Shown here: positions 33,565 through 42,418 of the stretch, piece after piece
Numbering within the stretch: the first letter of the stretch is position 1
Layout of the letters: the number at the start of each line of letters is the position of its first letter
From: Erwinia sp050410775
Lineage (GTDB): Bacteria > Pseudomonadota > Gammaproteobacteria > Enterobacterales > Enterobacteriaceae
Assembly: GCF_050410775.1 (NCBI RefSeq)
Contig: NZ_CP191229.1
Reading direction: 5' to 3' (one strand)
DNA length: 64,000 nucleotides
Notes under the pieces: generated by a model
The model's database searches: none
Told to the model about the DNA's origin: nothing
Seen by the model: the letters and a program-made list of their open reading frames with translations, nothing else
Made by a program: the position numbers and the translations under genes

Positions 33565-35028
33565 TCAGTCCTTAACCTTAACCGGCGACAGATTTTTCCA
33601 GATATGCATCACCGCGTAGCTACGCCAGGGACGCCATGCCTGAGACGCCGCCTCAGCCTCTCTGGCCGTTATGCCGCCCAGATTATTCCTCACGACAACA
33701 TCTTCTTTTGGAAACGCATCCGGCCAGCGTAGCGCGCGCATAGCGATGTAGTGGGCGGTCCATGGCCCGATGCCCGGTTGTAACAACAGCTGTTCTATCG
33801 CCTGTTCCGGATGCGCAACGGTATCCAGCGTCACCTCTCCGCACTCACAGGCTTTCGCCAGGGCGATAAGGGTACGGGATCGGGCGCTGACGATGCCCAG
33901 ACTGGCGACCTCATCCAGGCTTGCGCTGGCCACCCTGGCGGCGACTGGTGAAAGATGCGTTAATCCGGCAATGGGCGTCTCGATAGCTTCGCCAAAGGCC
34001 TGAGCAAAGCGCCCGGCCACGGTGGTGGCGGCTTTCACCGTGATCTGCTGACCCAGTATCGCCCTGACCACCATTTCATAGCCGTCAAAGGCCCCAGGCA
34101 CCCTTAACCCCGGATTTTTTTGCAGGCTGGCGGCCAGCCAGGGCGTCAGCTGCAGATGCGCTGCGATACGCTCGGGATGCGCATCCAGATCGAACAGGTT
34201 TTTCAGTCTTCTCAGCAGAAGCGGTAACACGGGCGTGAGCGAATGGCTGAACTCCACGCTCAGGCTGTTTCTGGCCTTCGCCTCGCTCACTCTTATCCAC
34301 CCTTGATACGCCCCCAGACGTACCGTACGGGCGTAACTCTGCGCATCGACACTCTCCACCCCCTTGATGGCTCTCAGGCGCAGGAAGTCGAGCAGAGCGG
34401 TCCAGTCGAAAGGAGGGCGGTAGCCCAGCAGCAGCGTGGAAGTTTCACTGGCGAAAATTGTTCCCTTGCCTGCTTCTTTACGCAGGCGGCTGGGCGGCAT
34501 GCGGTACTGTTGGCTGAACACCTCATTAAAGCGTCTCAGGCTGGCAAAACCGCTGGCATAAGCGATTTCGGTAATGGGAAGGGCGGTTTCGGTCAGTAGC
34601 TGCTTTGCCAGCAGCAATCGCCGCGTTTGCCTGAGTTCGACTGGCGAGACCCCTAACTCTTTCTGCACAATGCGCCGTAGCTGGCGCGAGCTGAGGTTAA
34701 ACCGGGCCGCGATCGCTTCCAGCCCCTCCAGATTATCGATCGGGCTCTCCTCAATGCGCTGTATCAGCAGATCGGCAATACGGTGACTGCTGTCAACGGG
34801 CGCATTGCCAGGGGCCAGCTCGGGACGGCAGCGAAGGCAGGGGCGGAACGCTGCTTTTTCGGCAGCTTCTGCACTGTCAAAAAAGAGACAGTTTTTCAGG
34901 TGTGGCGCCTTTACCGGACAGACGGGCCGGCAGTAGATGCCCGTCGAAGTCACGCCCACAAAAAATACGCCGTCAAAACGGACATCGCGGGAGGTCATCG
35001 CCCGCCAGGCCACCATTCTGTCTATCAT
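33565..35028 (-). CDS. Ada-AlkA fusion: methyl-sensing regulator and 3-methyladenine glycosylase
   Basis: Three parts in 487 residues. Residues 1-75 are the Ada zinc/methyl-phosphotriester domain with all four ligands (Cys33, Cys37, Cys64, Cys67). Residues about 85-190 are an AraC-type helix-turn-helix (SSRQLRRIVQKELGVSPVE, ITEIAYASGFASLRRFNEVF). Residues about 200-487 are AlkA: helix-hairpin-helix LQPGIGPWTAHYIAMRAL and catalytic Asp443 in FPKED. E. coli keeps these activities in separate proteins (Ada, AlkA). It should sense methylation damage, activate its own regulon and excise alkylated bases. Divergent from ogt, so both may answer to it. Confidence 0.92.
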   Translation of the reverse strand: MIDRMVAWRAMTSRDVRFDGVFFVGVTSTGIYCRPVCPVKAPHLKNCLFFDSAEAAEKAAFRPCLRCRPELAPGNAPVDSSHRIADLLIQRIEESPIDNLEGLEAIAARFNLSSRQLRRIVQKELGVSPVELRQTRRLLLAKQLLTETALPITEIAYASGFASLRRFNEVFSQQYRMPPSRLRKEAGKGTIFASETSTLLLGYRPPFDWTALLDFLRLRAIKGVESVDAQSYARTVRLGAYQGWIRVSEAKARNSLSVEFSHSLTPVLPLLLRRLKNLFDLDAHPERIAAHLQLTPWLAASLQKNPGLRVPGAFDGYEMVVRAILGQQITVKAATTVAGRFAQAFGEAIETPIAGLTHLSPVAARVASASLDEVASLGIVSARSRTLIALAKACECGEVTLDTVAHPEQAIEQLLLQPGIGPWTAHYIAMRALRWPDAFPKEDVVVRNNLGGITAREAEAASQAWRPWRSYAVMHIWKNLSPVKVKD

Positions 35029-35084
35029 CTCTCTTACCTCATGCGCTGGCTTTTTTACCAGGTTAAGGGCATTTTATTGCCTGC

Positions 35085-35139
35085 GCTGGCGGTTTCCGGA
35101 CAGATAACAGATTGAGGCTGATGTCCGGAAACCGCCAGC
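35085..35139. repeat. Long perfect inverted repeat between ada-alkA and ogt
   Basis: GCTGGCGGTTTCCGGACA (35085-35102) and its exact complement (35122-35139) are 18-bp arms around a 19-nt loop, in the 178-bp divergent region. No T tract on either side, so not a simple terminator. It could be an operator, an extragenic palindrome, or an insulator between the two genes. No classical Ada box was found. Confidence 0.75.
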
Positions 35140-35206
35140 AAGAGCTGTGGTAACACGGATAATCACACTTATCAATTCGACAGGGCGTGACGCAGGGAGA
35201 ATTATC

Positions 35207-35716
35207 ATGAGCTACTTCTTTAAAATTATGCCTTCCCCGGTGGGCGATCTGACACTGATCGCCAGCGATAAAGGGCTGGCTGCCGTACTGTGGGAAAATG
35301 AAAATCCGAAACGCGTCCGGCAGATGGCGCCCGAAGAAAACCCTACCCATCCTGTCCTGCTGGAAACGGAACGGCAGCTGATTGAATATTTCGCCGGGGA
35401 TCGTACCCAGTTTACGATGACGCTGGACTTTGTCGGTACAGAATTCCAGAAAAAGGTCTGGGAGGCGCTGGTGGCTATTCCCTTCGGTGAAACCCGAAGT
35501 TATTCAGAAATTGCACGGCAGATAGGGCATCCTGCGGCGGTTCGTGCGGTAGGGGCGGCAAACGGAAAGAACCCTATTTCCATTATTGCGCCCTGCCACA
35601 GGGTCATCGGCGCCAACGGCAAACTGACCGGTTTTGCCGGTGGGCTGGCGGCCAAAGCGCTGCTGTTAAAAATCGAAGCGATGAAGCAAAGTCAGCAGCT
35701 TTTTACGCTGGAATAG
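35207..35716 (+). CDS. ogt: Methylated-DNA--protein-cysteine methyltransferase
   Basis: Suicide DNA repair protein that takes methyl groups from O6-methylguanine and O4-methylthymine onto its own cysteine. 169 residues from ATG 35207 (MSYFFKIMPSPVGDLTL), near the 171 of E. coli Ogt; the frame is open upstream but lacks similarity. The active site IAPCHRVIG (Cys about 138) and the DNA-binding helix TRSYSEIARQIGHPAAVRAVGAANGKNP are intact. Divergent partner of the Ada-AlkA fusion, so a compact alkylation-repair module. Confidence 0.93.
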   Translation: MSYFFKIMPSPVGDLTLIASDKGLAAVLWENENPKRVRQMAPEENPTHPVLLETERQLIEYFAGDRTQFTMTLDFVGTEFQKKVWEALVAIPFGETRSYSEIARQIGHPAAVRAVGAANGKNPISIIAPCHRVIGANGKLTGFAGGLAAKALLLKIEAMKQSQQLFTLE

Positions 35717-35780
35717 TCCTCAGTTTAGCCACACGACCGGAAGAAAAAGAGAGCGACACAGGCGAACATTTCGGCTATCT

Positions 35781-35798
35781 TGTTTAGCATATAAAACA
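35781..35798 (+). promoter_or_regulatory. NadR operator before nadA
   Basis: TGTTTA-GCATAT-AAAACA matches the NadR box TGTTTA-N6-TAAACA with one mismatch and lies 75 bp upstream of nadA. Overlaps the probable promoter, so NadR with NAD should repress nadA-pnuC. Confidence 0.72.
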
Positions 35799-35872
35799 AA
35801 TCAGGGCAGTTTTGCCGGCGGTCACCCATCATCCCGCAAGCTGCGTTAAGTTGAAGAAACGAGAGTCGCGAT

Positions 35873-36916
35873 ATGAGCCTGATATTCGATCCTGAAACCG
35901 CCGTCTATCCTTTCCCACCCAAGCCTGCGCGTCTCTCCCCCGATGAGAAGGTCTTTTATCGCGATAAAATCAGGCGGCTGCTGAAGGCGCGCGATGCGGT
36001 AATGGTGGCGCACTACTACACGGACCCGGAAATTCAGGCGCTTGCAGAGGAAACCGGCGGCTGCGTCGCTGACTCGCTGGAGATGGCCCGCTTTGGCAGC
36101 CAGCACCCGGCCAGCACCCTGCTGGTTGCCGGAGTGCGCTTTATGGGGGAAACCGCCAAAATTCTCAGCCCGGAAAAAACCATTCTGATGCCCACGCTCG
36201 CGGCAGAGTGCTCGCTCGATCTCGGCTGTCCGGTTGAGGAGTTTTCGCGCTTTTGCGATGCACATCCCGACCGTACCGTTGTGGTTTACGCCAATACCTC
36301 AGCAGCAGTTAAAGCGCGGGCGGACTGGGTTGTCACCTCAAGTATTGCGGTCGATCTGATAGAGCATCTTGACGGGCTGGGCGAGAAAATTATCTGGGCA
36401 CCCGATCGTCACTTGGGTCAGTACGTCACCCGCCAGACCGGCGCGGACATTCTTTGCTGGCAGGGCGCCTGCATTGTACATGACGAGTTCAAAACTCAGG
36501 CGCTGCAGCGAATGAAAGCGCTCTATCCTGACGCGGCCGTGCTGGTTCATCCTGAATCACCGCAGGCGATTGTCGATCTGGCCGATGCCGTCGGCTCGAC
36601 CAGCCAGCTGATACAGGCGGCAAAAACGCTGCCGCATCCACAGATGATTGTGGCGACCGATCGCGGTATTTTTTACAAGATGCAGCAGGCCTGTCCGGAT
36701 AAAGAGCTACTGGAAGCGCCTACTGCGGGCGAAGGCGCCACCTGCCGGACGTGCGCGCACTGTCCGTGGATGGCGATGAACGGCCTGAAGGCCATTGCGG
36801 ACGGGCTGGAGCAGGGCGGTAGCGCACATGAGATCCATGTTGATGCTGCGCTGCGTGAAGCGGCGTTGCTCCCCCTTAATCGTATGCTAACCTTTGCAGC
36901 AAGTCTGAAAGGGTAA
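35873..36916 (+). CDS. nadA: Quinolinate synthase
   Basis: [4Fe-4S] enzyme that condenses iminoaspartate with dihydroxyacetone phosphate to quinolinate in de novo NAD synthesis. 347 residues as in E. coli. Cluster ligands: Cys near 113 (AAECSLDLGCPVEEF), Cys near 200 (LCWQGACIVHDEF), and Cys near 297 in ATCRTCAHCPWMAMN. VAHYYTDPEIQALAEETGG holds substrate-binding residues. The start at 35873 lacks a strong Shine-Dalgarno (AACGAGAG). pnuC follows after 36 bp and shares the NadR-controlled promoter. Confidence 0.96.
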   Translation: MSLIFDPETAVYPFPPKPARLSPDEKVFYRDKIRRLLKARDAVMVAHYYTDPEIQALAEETGGCVADSLEMARFGSQHPASTLLVAGVRFMGETAKILSPEKTILMPTLAAECSLDLGCPVEEFSRFCDAHPDRTVVVYANTSAAVKARADWVVTSSIAVDLIEHLDGLGEKIIWAPDRHLGQYVTRQTGADILCWQGACIVHDEFKTQALQRMKALYPDAAVLVHPESPQAIVDLADAVGSTSQLIQAAKTLPHPQMIVATDRGIFYKMQQACPDKELLEAPTAGEGATCRTCAHCPWMAMNGLKAIADGLEQGGSAHEIHVDAALREAALLPLNRMLTFAASLKG

Positions 36917-36952
36917 CACCTGGCCCCTCACCGATCGGGAGAGATTGTTAAT

Positions 36953-37669
36953 ATGGATTTTTTCAGCACGCACAATATTCTGGTTCATATCCCTCTGGGC
37001 GCCGGCGGCTACGATCTCTCCTGGATTGAAGCTATCGGGACCGTTGCGGGCCTGCTCTGTATCTGGCTCGCCAGCCTGGAAAAAATCGTCAACTATGCGT
37101 TTGGCCTGATTAACGTCACGCTGTTCGCGGTGATTTTCTTTCAAATCCAGCTTTATGCCAGCCTGCTGCTTCAGGTGTTCTTTTTTGGTGCCAATATTTA
37201 CGGCTGGTACGCGTGGAGCAGGCAGACGGGAGAAAACCAGCTTGCGCTGAAGATCCGCTGGCTGAGCCTGCCGAAGGCGCTGGGCTGGCTGGCGGTTTGC
37301 GTGGTAGCGATTGGCCTGATGACGCTTTATATCAATCCGGTTTTCGCCTGGCTGACCCGCGTTGCGGTCAACGTTATGCAGGGAATGGGGCTGGCCGTCG
37401 CCATGCCGGTGCTTGAGCCCGACGCTTTCCCGTTCTGGGATTCCTGTCTGATGGTGCTCTCCGTTGTGGCGATGATTTTAATGACCCGCAAATATGTCGA
37501 AAACTGGCTGCTTTGGGTGATTATTAATGTAATTAGCGTGATGATCTTTGCCCGCCAGGGCGTTTATGCGATGGCGCTGGAATACGCCATTCTGACGCTG
37601 ATTGCGCTCAACGGCGCCTGGCTGTGGATCAAAAGCGCCCGGGCTTGCGGCAGCAGGGCGCTTTCATGA
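36953..37669 (+). CDS. pnuC: Nicotinamide riboside transporter PnuC
   Basis: Inner-membrane facilitator of nicotinamide riboside uptake, 238 residues (E. coli 239), seven or eight hydrophobic helices. Conserved regions: WIEAIGTVAGLLCIWLASLEKIVNYAFGLINV and FFGANIYGWYAWSRQTG; near the C terminus KYVENWLLWVIINVISVMIFARQGVY carries substrate-binding Trp and Asn residues. Cotranscribed with nadA. It ends one base before the stop codon of convergent zitB, leaving no room for a terminator. Confidence 0.95.
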   Translation: MDFFSTHNILVHIPLGAGGYDLSWIEAIGTVAGLLCIWLASLEKIVNYAFGLINVTLFAVIFFQIQLYASLLLQVFFFGANIYGWYAWSRQTGENQLALKIRWLSLPKALGWLAVCVVAIGLMTLYINPVFAWLTRVAVNVMQGMGLAVAMPVLEPDAFPFWDSCLMVLSVVAMILMTRKYVENWLLWVIINVISVMIFARQGVYAMALEYAILTLIALNGAWLWIKSARACGSRALS

Positions 37670-37670
37670 T

Positions 37671-38612
37671 TTAGTGGTGATGGTGATGGTGATGGTGGTG
37701 AGGGGCGTGCTCAGGCGGCCCCCACATCAGATCGCAATCGCCGTTTTCACAGCGCTGAAATTCCATCTGCACTGTGGCATGCTCTATCTGGTAGTGCTCA
37801 TGCAGCCAGGCATGAATACGGTGCAGCAGGGCATCGTGATCCCGGGGCGGAATAACCTGAACGTGCAGCGTAATAACCGGCTTTTCGCCGACCTGCCAGA
37901 GATGGATATGATGCACATTACGCACCTCCGCAATGCCAAGCGTCAGCGCTCTTTTCAGCTTATCCGCATCAATGGCCGCAGGCGCACCCTCCAGAAGTTC
38001 ATGCAGGCTTTCTTTCATCAATGCCCAGGCGCTGCGCAAAACCAGCGCTGAAACAAGCATTGAAAGGATGGGGTCAATAGGAGTCCAGCCGGTATACATA
38101 ACGATAAGCGCCGCGACGATAGCCCCGACTGAGCCGAGCAGATCTCCCAGCACATGCAGCGCCGCAGCGCGGACGTTCAGATTTTTCTCTTCGCTGCCGC
38201 GATGAAGCAGCCAGAAGGAGAGCAGGTTAGCCAGCAGGCCCGCCACCGCCACGCCGAGCATCAGGCCGCCAGCCACCGGCTGTGGCTGCATAAAGCGATG
38301 AATGGCTTCCCAGACGATAAGCAGCGTGATAACGAGCAGCGCAATGGCATTGACGAAGGCCGCCAGCGTGGTCAGCCTCAACAAGCCAAACGTATGGCGC
38401 GCATTGGGCTTGCGGCGGGCAAACTGCACCGCCAGTAGCGCCATCAGAAGTGCCGCGGCATCGGTCAGCATGTGACCGGCATCCGCCAGCAGCGCCAGTG
38501 AACCTGAAATCAGGCCGCCGGCAATTTCGATAACCATAAAACCCGTCGTGACGACAAATGCCGCCAGCAGGCGATGGCGGTTTCCATCCTTTTCAGTGTG
38601 CGCGTGAGCCAT
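37671..38612 (-). CDS. zitB: Zinc transporter ZitB, cation diffusion facilitator
   Basis: CDF-family Zn(II)/H+ antiporter that exports cytoplasmic zinc; 313 residues. Six membrane helices; zinc-site residues in LLADAGHMLTDAAALL (helix II) and AALHVLGDLLGSVGA (helix V). The C-terminal metal-sensing domain keeps VRNVHHIHLWQVGEKPVITLHVQV. It ends with nine consecutive histidines coded by alternating CAC/CAT codons, longer than the E. coli tail. Its start lies 20 bp inside the end of the sensor-kinase gene, with GGAA as ribosome site, so it is likely cotranslated with it. Confidence 0.95.
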   Translation of the reverse strand: MAHAHTEKDGNRHRLLAAFVVTTGFMVIEIAGGLISGSLALLADAGHMLTDAAALLMALLAVQFARRKPNARHTFGLLRLTTLAAFVNAIALLVITLLIVWEAIHRFMQPQPVAGGLMLGVAVAGLLANLLSFWLLHRGSEEKNLNVRAAALHVLGDLLGSVGAIVAALIVMYTGWTPIDPILSMLVSALVLRSAWALMKESLHELLEGAPAAIDADKLKRALTLGIAEVRNVHHIHLWQVGEKPVITLHVQVIPPRDHDALLHRIHAWLHEHYQIEHATVQMEFQRCENGDCDLMWGPPEHAPHHHHHHHHH

Positions 38613-41600
38613 AGTTTTCCAGTTCAGTCAGTAAACTTTCCGTTAATGATACCAATAAATCCACTTCTTCAGTATGGCGTGACGGCGCGCTGAGCCTGTC
38701 GATCGCCCGCTGGCATAATGTGGCTTCCTCGCTGTACCCCAGCATCTGCCAGCTGCCCTTTATGCGGTGTATCGCTGTTTCAGCCTGAGGCCAGGCCTGC
38801 CCGGCTACCGCTCCCCGAAGCCGATCGATGTCTTCGCGGAGGGTCAGACGCAGCGTCCCGCAAATCTTCGCGAGAAAATGGCTCTGCTGCCCCGCAAGGT
38901 TATCCAGACGCTGAGCAAGATCGTCAAACCCGGTGGCGGGTTCACGGGGCAGTAGCGCTTCGATCTCCCGCAGTCCGACGGGCTTAAGCAGAACATTGTC
39001 TGCCAGGCGGATGACTTCCGGCCGCTTCAGTATATCTGCATCGGCCGAACAGATAACGATCCGGGCAGGCGGTGTCCCATGCCGTTCGCGCCGGCGGATA
39101 ATTTTTGCCAGCGTAATGCCGTCCGGGTGCGGCATGCTGTAATCAATAAACAGCAAATCCCAGAGCTTTGCACCAGCCAGCAGGGCGCGCCCGTCCGGAT
39201 AGCAGTCAGCCTGAATGCCAAACCACGCCAGCTGCTGCTGCATAACCAGCAGATTTGTCGGGTGATCGTCAACGATCGCCACGCGAAGGGCGGTGAGCGG
39301 GCGGGTCGCGGGAGAGGTGGACGCGCTACTGTCACCGCTGTCACTTTCGTCTACCGGCTGCCACGGCAACATGACCGTTACGGTCGTGCCTTTATCCGCG
39401 CCCGATTCCAGCGCGATCTCGCCCCCCATCCGGGAGACGATCTCTTTACAGATGGAGAGGCCAAGGCCGCTGCCCTGAACCGAAAGCTGGCGTCCGGAAG
39501 GGGTCTGATACCAGGGTTCAAACAGCCGTGCCTGCTCCGCTTCAGGGATGCCGCTGCCGCTGTCTATAACCTGTAGCCGCAGCGTGTTACCGGTATCCCC
39601 GGCGGCAAGCGTCACTTTGATCTCCCCCTCGCGGGTAAATTTAATGGCGTTGCCGATCAGGTTATTGGCGATTTGCTGCAGGCGCTCGCCATCGATAGCG
39701 ATGGTCTGCGGCAGCGGCGTCAGCGCTTCCACCCGAAAAGCGGGCCCGTTTTTGCGCATCAGCGGATGGTAGACTTCCGCCAGACGCTTCAGCCATTTAT
39801 CAGGATCGAGCGGGTGCGGAGCCAGCGTAAAACTGTTGCTCTCTACGCGCGCATGATCCTGAAGATCGTTGAGCAAGGTCAGAAGCGCAGCGGCGCTACT
39901 GTGGATCACCGCCAGGTTACGGGCGGCGGGCTGACGGGAAACTTCCAGCTCCAGCAGGCCGAGTATAGCCTGCATTGGCGTCCGTAATTCGTGGCTGACC
40001 GTGGCCAGGAACTGACTCTTCATCCGGTTAGCGCGATCGGCCTCTTCCCGCGCCTGCTCAAGCTGGCGACGCTGGATCCGCTCCCTGCGCTGTTCCAGAT
40101 AGCGACGCAGCAGCAGGATTAGCAGGAAAACGATGGCAAACAGGGCGGCAATCAGCACAAAAAGGGAGACGGGCCGCATCGTATTGCCATCACCCTCCGC
40201 CAGTACGGAACTGTTATTACTCCAGTTTTCCCGCATCCGCTGCTGGGTATCCGCCGGAATTTGCTGAAGACCGCTATTGAGCAGGGTAAGCAACAGGGGA
40301 GAGTCCGGCGTGACGCTGAGTGCTACCGGCCAGGCAGTATCGCTGGCCGCGAAAGCCAGGCGTATTGCATCGCGATGGCGCGACTGGATCTGGGCGCGGG
40401 CGGAAAGGACGTTATCGGTTAAGGCATCAATCTGTCCGTTTGCCAGCGCATCATAGAGGGATTTACTGTCGTCGAAGAGGACGGCATTCACCTCTTTGGG
40501 CAATAGTTTTAGGGCGATATCGCCACGGCGCAGACCGACCCGCTTACCTTCCAGCGCTGCCCAATGGGTCACAGGCTGCGGGGATTGCGCGACGTAAACG
40601 CCCCAGAGCGCGCGCCAGACCGGCAGCGTGGTGCTGCGTGCAGACTCATCGCCGGTAAGGGGGAACGCCAGCTGGATCATTACGCTTCCCTCATCGAGCA
40701 GCGCCTGTGCCTGTTGCGCATTGCTGACCCAGCGCGGCTGGAAGCGTACGCCGCTATTCTGCCCGATAATGTTCAGCAGCTCGACGCTGTAGCCGCCGGG
40801 CTGGCCATCAGCGGCACGATAGCTCCAGGGATAATCGTCGCTGATGGCCGCATAAGTGACCACCGGATGCTGTTCTACCCAGCGTCGCTCCATAGGGGAA
40901 AGACGGGCGGTGTTGGTGTCCTGATAGCGGGGCAGGGAGCTACTCCAGCGTCCCTGAATGCCGTTGACGACTTCCATCGGCAACTGCCGGATCGCCCTGT
41001 CCAGCTGGCGGGTAAGCAAAGGGGAAGCGGTAATCGCCCGCAGCTGCAGCGAGCCGGGCGTCAGCGGTGAGGCGAGCTGAAAGATTTGCCCCTGCTGAAG
41101 CTGGCTGAGCAGGAAGCCAGCGCTGGTCTCATCCGCAATCACATAGTCGCTCTCGTTATTCAGCAGGGCATAAAGCGCCTGCAGATCGTTATCGACCACA
41201 TGCCAGTGACGGTTTTTAGCAAAGGCGGGATCGACAAGCGCCAGCGCAGGGCGACTGATGGCAATCCGGGCGTTGGCGGAATTAAACATGACGGGACGTA
41301 AATTATCCCGGCTGCGATAGATGCGCAGCGGGCTGGTAAACCAGGGTTGGGTGGCATTTTCTGTCCCGGCATCACGCTGCGGCACGCCAAAAATGATATC
41401 CAGCTTTCCCTGCGCTAAAGCCAGCTTCAGCCCGCGCCAGTCGCTGTAGCCCTCCACCTCAAAGCGCATCCCGCTACTCTGACTCAGCGCCACCAGATAG
41501 TCGGCGTTGATGCCGTAGAGATCCTGACCGACCACCATATTCCAGGGCGTGCCGTTATCACGCAGGATGCCGACCCGCAAAATCCGGGCCTGACCACTGC

Positions 41601-41715
41601 CTGGTTCAAGCGGCAGCATCTCCTGCGGAATCGCAACGCTGCCAACGGGACGCAGCTCAGCGCTGGCGGAACAGGTTAGCGCCAGCAGGAGAAGCAGTAA
41701 AACCCGCTTTATCAC
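38593..41715 (-). CDS. Hybrid sensor histidine kinase, BvgS/EvgS-like
   Basis: 1040 residues from GTG 41715, chosen because it overlaps the regulator stop (GTGA), has GGAAG 8 bp upstream and leaves a clean signal peptide (MIKRVLLLLLLALTCSASA); TTG 41730 is the alternative. Order: signal, two periplasmic Venus-flytrap solute-binding domains (about 35-265 and 275-500), one membrane span (516-536), HisKA with His575 in TVSHELRTP, HATPase (NLIGNAIKF, GSGLGLSI), receiver with Asp858 (LLFIDYSMP), and an Hpt domain with His983 (IHRIKGSW). Unlike EvgS there is no PAS domain before HisKA. Ligand unknown. Confidence 0.9.
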   Translation of the reverse strand: MIKRVLLLLLLALTCSASAELRPVGSVAIPQEMLPLEPGSGQARILRVGILRDNGTPWNMVVGQDLYGINADYLVALSQSSGMRFEVEGYSDWRGLKLALAQGKLDIIFGVPQRDAGTENATQPWFTSPLRIYRSRDNLRPVMFNSANARIAISRPALALVDPAFAKNRHWHVVDNDLQALYALLNNESDYVIADETSAGFLLSQLQQGQIFQLASPLTPGSLQLRAITASPLLTRQLDRAIRQLPMEVVNGIQGRWSSSLPRYQDTNTARLSPMERRWVEQHPVVTYAAISDDYPWSYRAADGQPGGYSVELLNIIGQNSGVRFQPRWVSNAQQAQALLDEGSVMIQLAFPLTGDESARSTTLPVWRALWGVYVAQSPQPVTHWAALEGKRVGLRRGDIALKLLPKEVNAVLFDDSKSLYDALANGQIDALTDNVLSARAQIQSRHRDAIRLAFAASDTAWPVALSVTPDSPLLLTLLNSGLQQIPADTQQRMRENWSNNSSVLAEGDGNTMRPVSLFVLIAALFAIVFLLILLLRRYLEQRRERIQRRQLEQAREEADRANRMKSQFLATVSHELRTPMQAILGLLELEVSRQPAARNLAVIHSSAAALLTLLNDLQDHARVESNSFTLAPHPLDPDKWLKRLAEVYHPLMRKNGPAFRVEALTPLPQTIAIDGERLQQIANNLIGNAIKFTREGEIKVTLAAGDTGNTLRLQVIDSGSGIPEAEQARLFEPWYQTPSGRQLSVQGSGLGLSICKEIVSRMGGEIALESGADKGTTVTVMLPWQPVDESDSGDSSASTSPATRPLTALRVAIVDDHPTNLLVMQQQLAWFGIQADCYPDGRALLAGAKLWDLLFIDYSMPHPDGITLAKIIRRRERHGTPPARIVICSADADILKRPEVIRLADNVLLKPVGLREIEALLPREPATGFDDLAQRLDNLAGQQSHFLAKICGTLRLTLREDIDRLRGAVAGQAWPQAETAIHRIKGSWQMLGYSEEATLCQRAIDRLSAPSRHTEEVDLLVSLTESLLTELENYGSRAH

Positions 41716-42302
41716 TGCTGTGACTTCCAAAGTTCCGCCAGGTCCACAACCGATACCGCGCCCGTTTTCTCCATGATATTTTTCTTATGTGTACTGACGG
41801 TTTTATTGCTGATATTCAGCTGCCCGGCGATTTGCAAATTAGAGAGACCGCGCGCCAGCAGCGGCAGGATCTGCTGCTCTTTGGCGGTCAGCACCTTGCG
41901 GCTTTGTTCTTCTGCTGACTGAGGTGGGAATGCCCGCTGCCCGCCTAACACGGCAAGAATAGCGGAAAGCAGCTGGGGCATAGGTTGACGCTTGGCAACG
42001 TATCCCGAGGCACCGGCGGCATCGGCAAGACGCTGGTAAACGCGCTCCTCCTGGGCCGAGTAAATAATCACCGGGCAATCAGGATAGCGACGGCGCAGCG
42101 ACTTCAGCAGCTGAAGACCGTCACTATCCGGCAGGCCAATATCCAGCACCACCACCTCAACCGGGCCGGCAGCCAGCGCGGACAGGGCCAGCGCTTCATT
42201 TTCTGCCGAAATCAGTTTTACCAGAAAAGGCGCACGGGAAAGGGCCGCTTCAAGTGCGATATGCACCAGCGGGTGATCGTCAATCAGCAGTAGCCTAATC
42301 AT
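41712..42302 (-). CDS. LuxR/NarL-family response regulator, EvgA-like
   Basis: Partner of the downstream kinase, 196 residues. Receiver domain about 1-120 with acidic pair IDDH (Asp8-9) and phosphoacceptor Asp54 in VVLDIGLPDSDG; Lys in YVAKRQPM. A LuxR-type helix-turn-helix about 135-196 (LTAKEQQILPLLARGLSNLQIAGQLNISNKTVSTHKKNI). Its stop overlaps the kinase start, so the two are coupled. Probably starts an operon that also includes zitB. Regulon unknown; EvgA-type naming is by layout, not proven orthology. Confidence 0.9.
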   Translation of the reverse strand: MIRLLLIDDHPLVHIALEAALSRAPFLVKLISAENEALALSALAAGPVEVVVLDIGLPDSDGLQLLKSLRRRYPDCPVIIYSAQEERVYQRLADAAGASGYVAKRQPMPQLLSAILAVLGGQRAFPPQSAEEQSRKVLTAKEQQILPLLARGLSNLQIAGQLNISNKTVSTHKKNIMEKTGAVSVVDLAELWKSQQ

Positions 42303-42377
42303 GGCGTTATCCGGGAAAATCAGAAGAGTGAAAGAATAGCGTAATCGGGGTGGGGATGTAACTCAGGCTGAAACGTA

Positions 42378-42401
42378 AAAGGAGAGCCTGAGCTCTCCTT
42401 T
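42378..42401 (-). terminator. Terminator of ybgS
   Basis: AAAGGAGAG (42378-42386), 6-nt loop, CTCTCCTTT (42393-42401). On the minus strand the stem ends in TTTT, 17 bp past the ybgS stop. Confidence 0.75.
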
Positions 42402-42418
42402 AGCAGAACAAAATGCGA

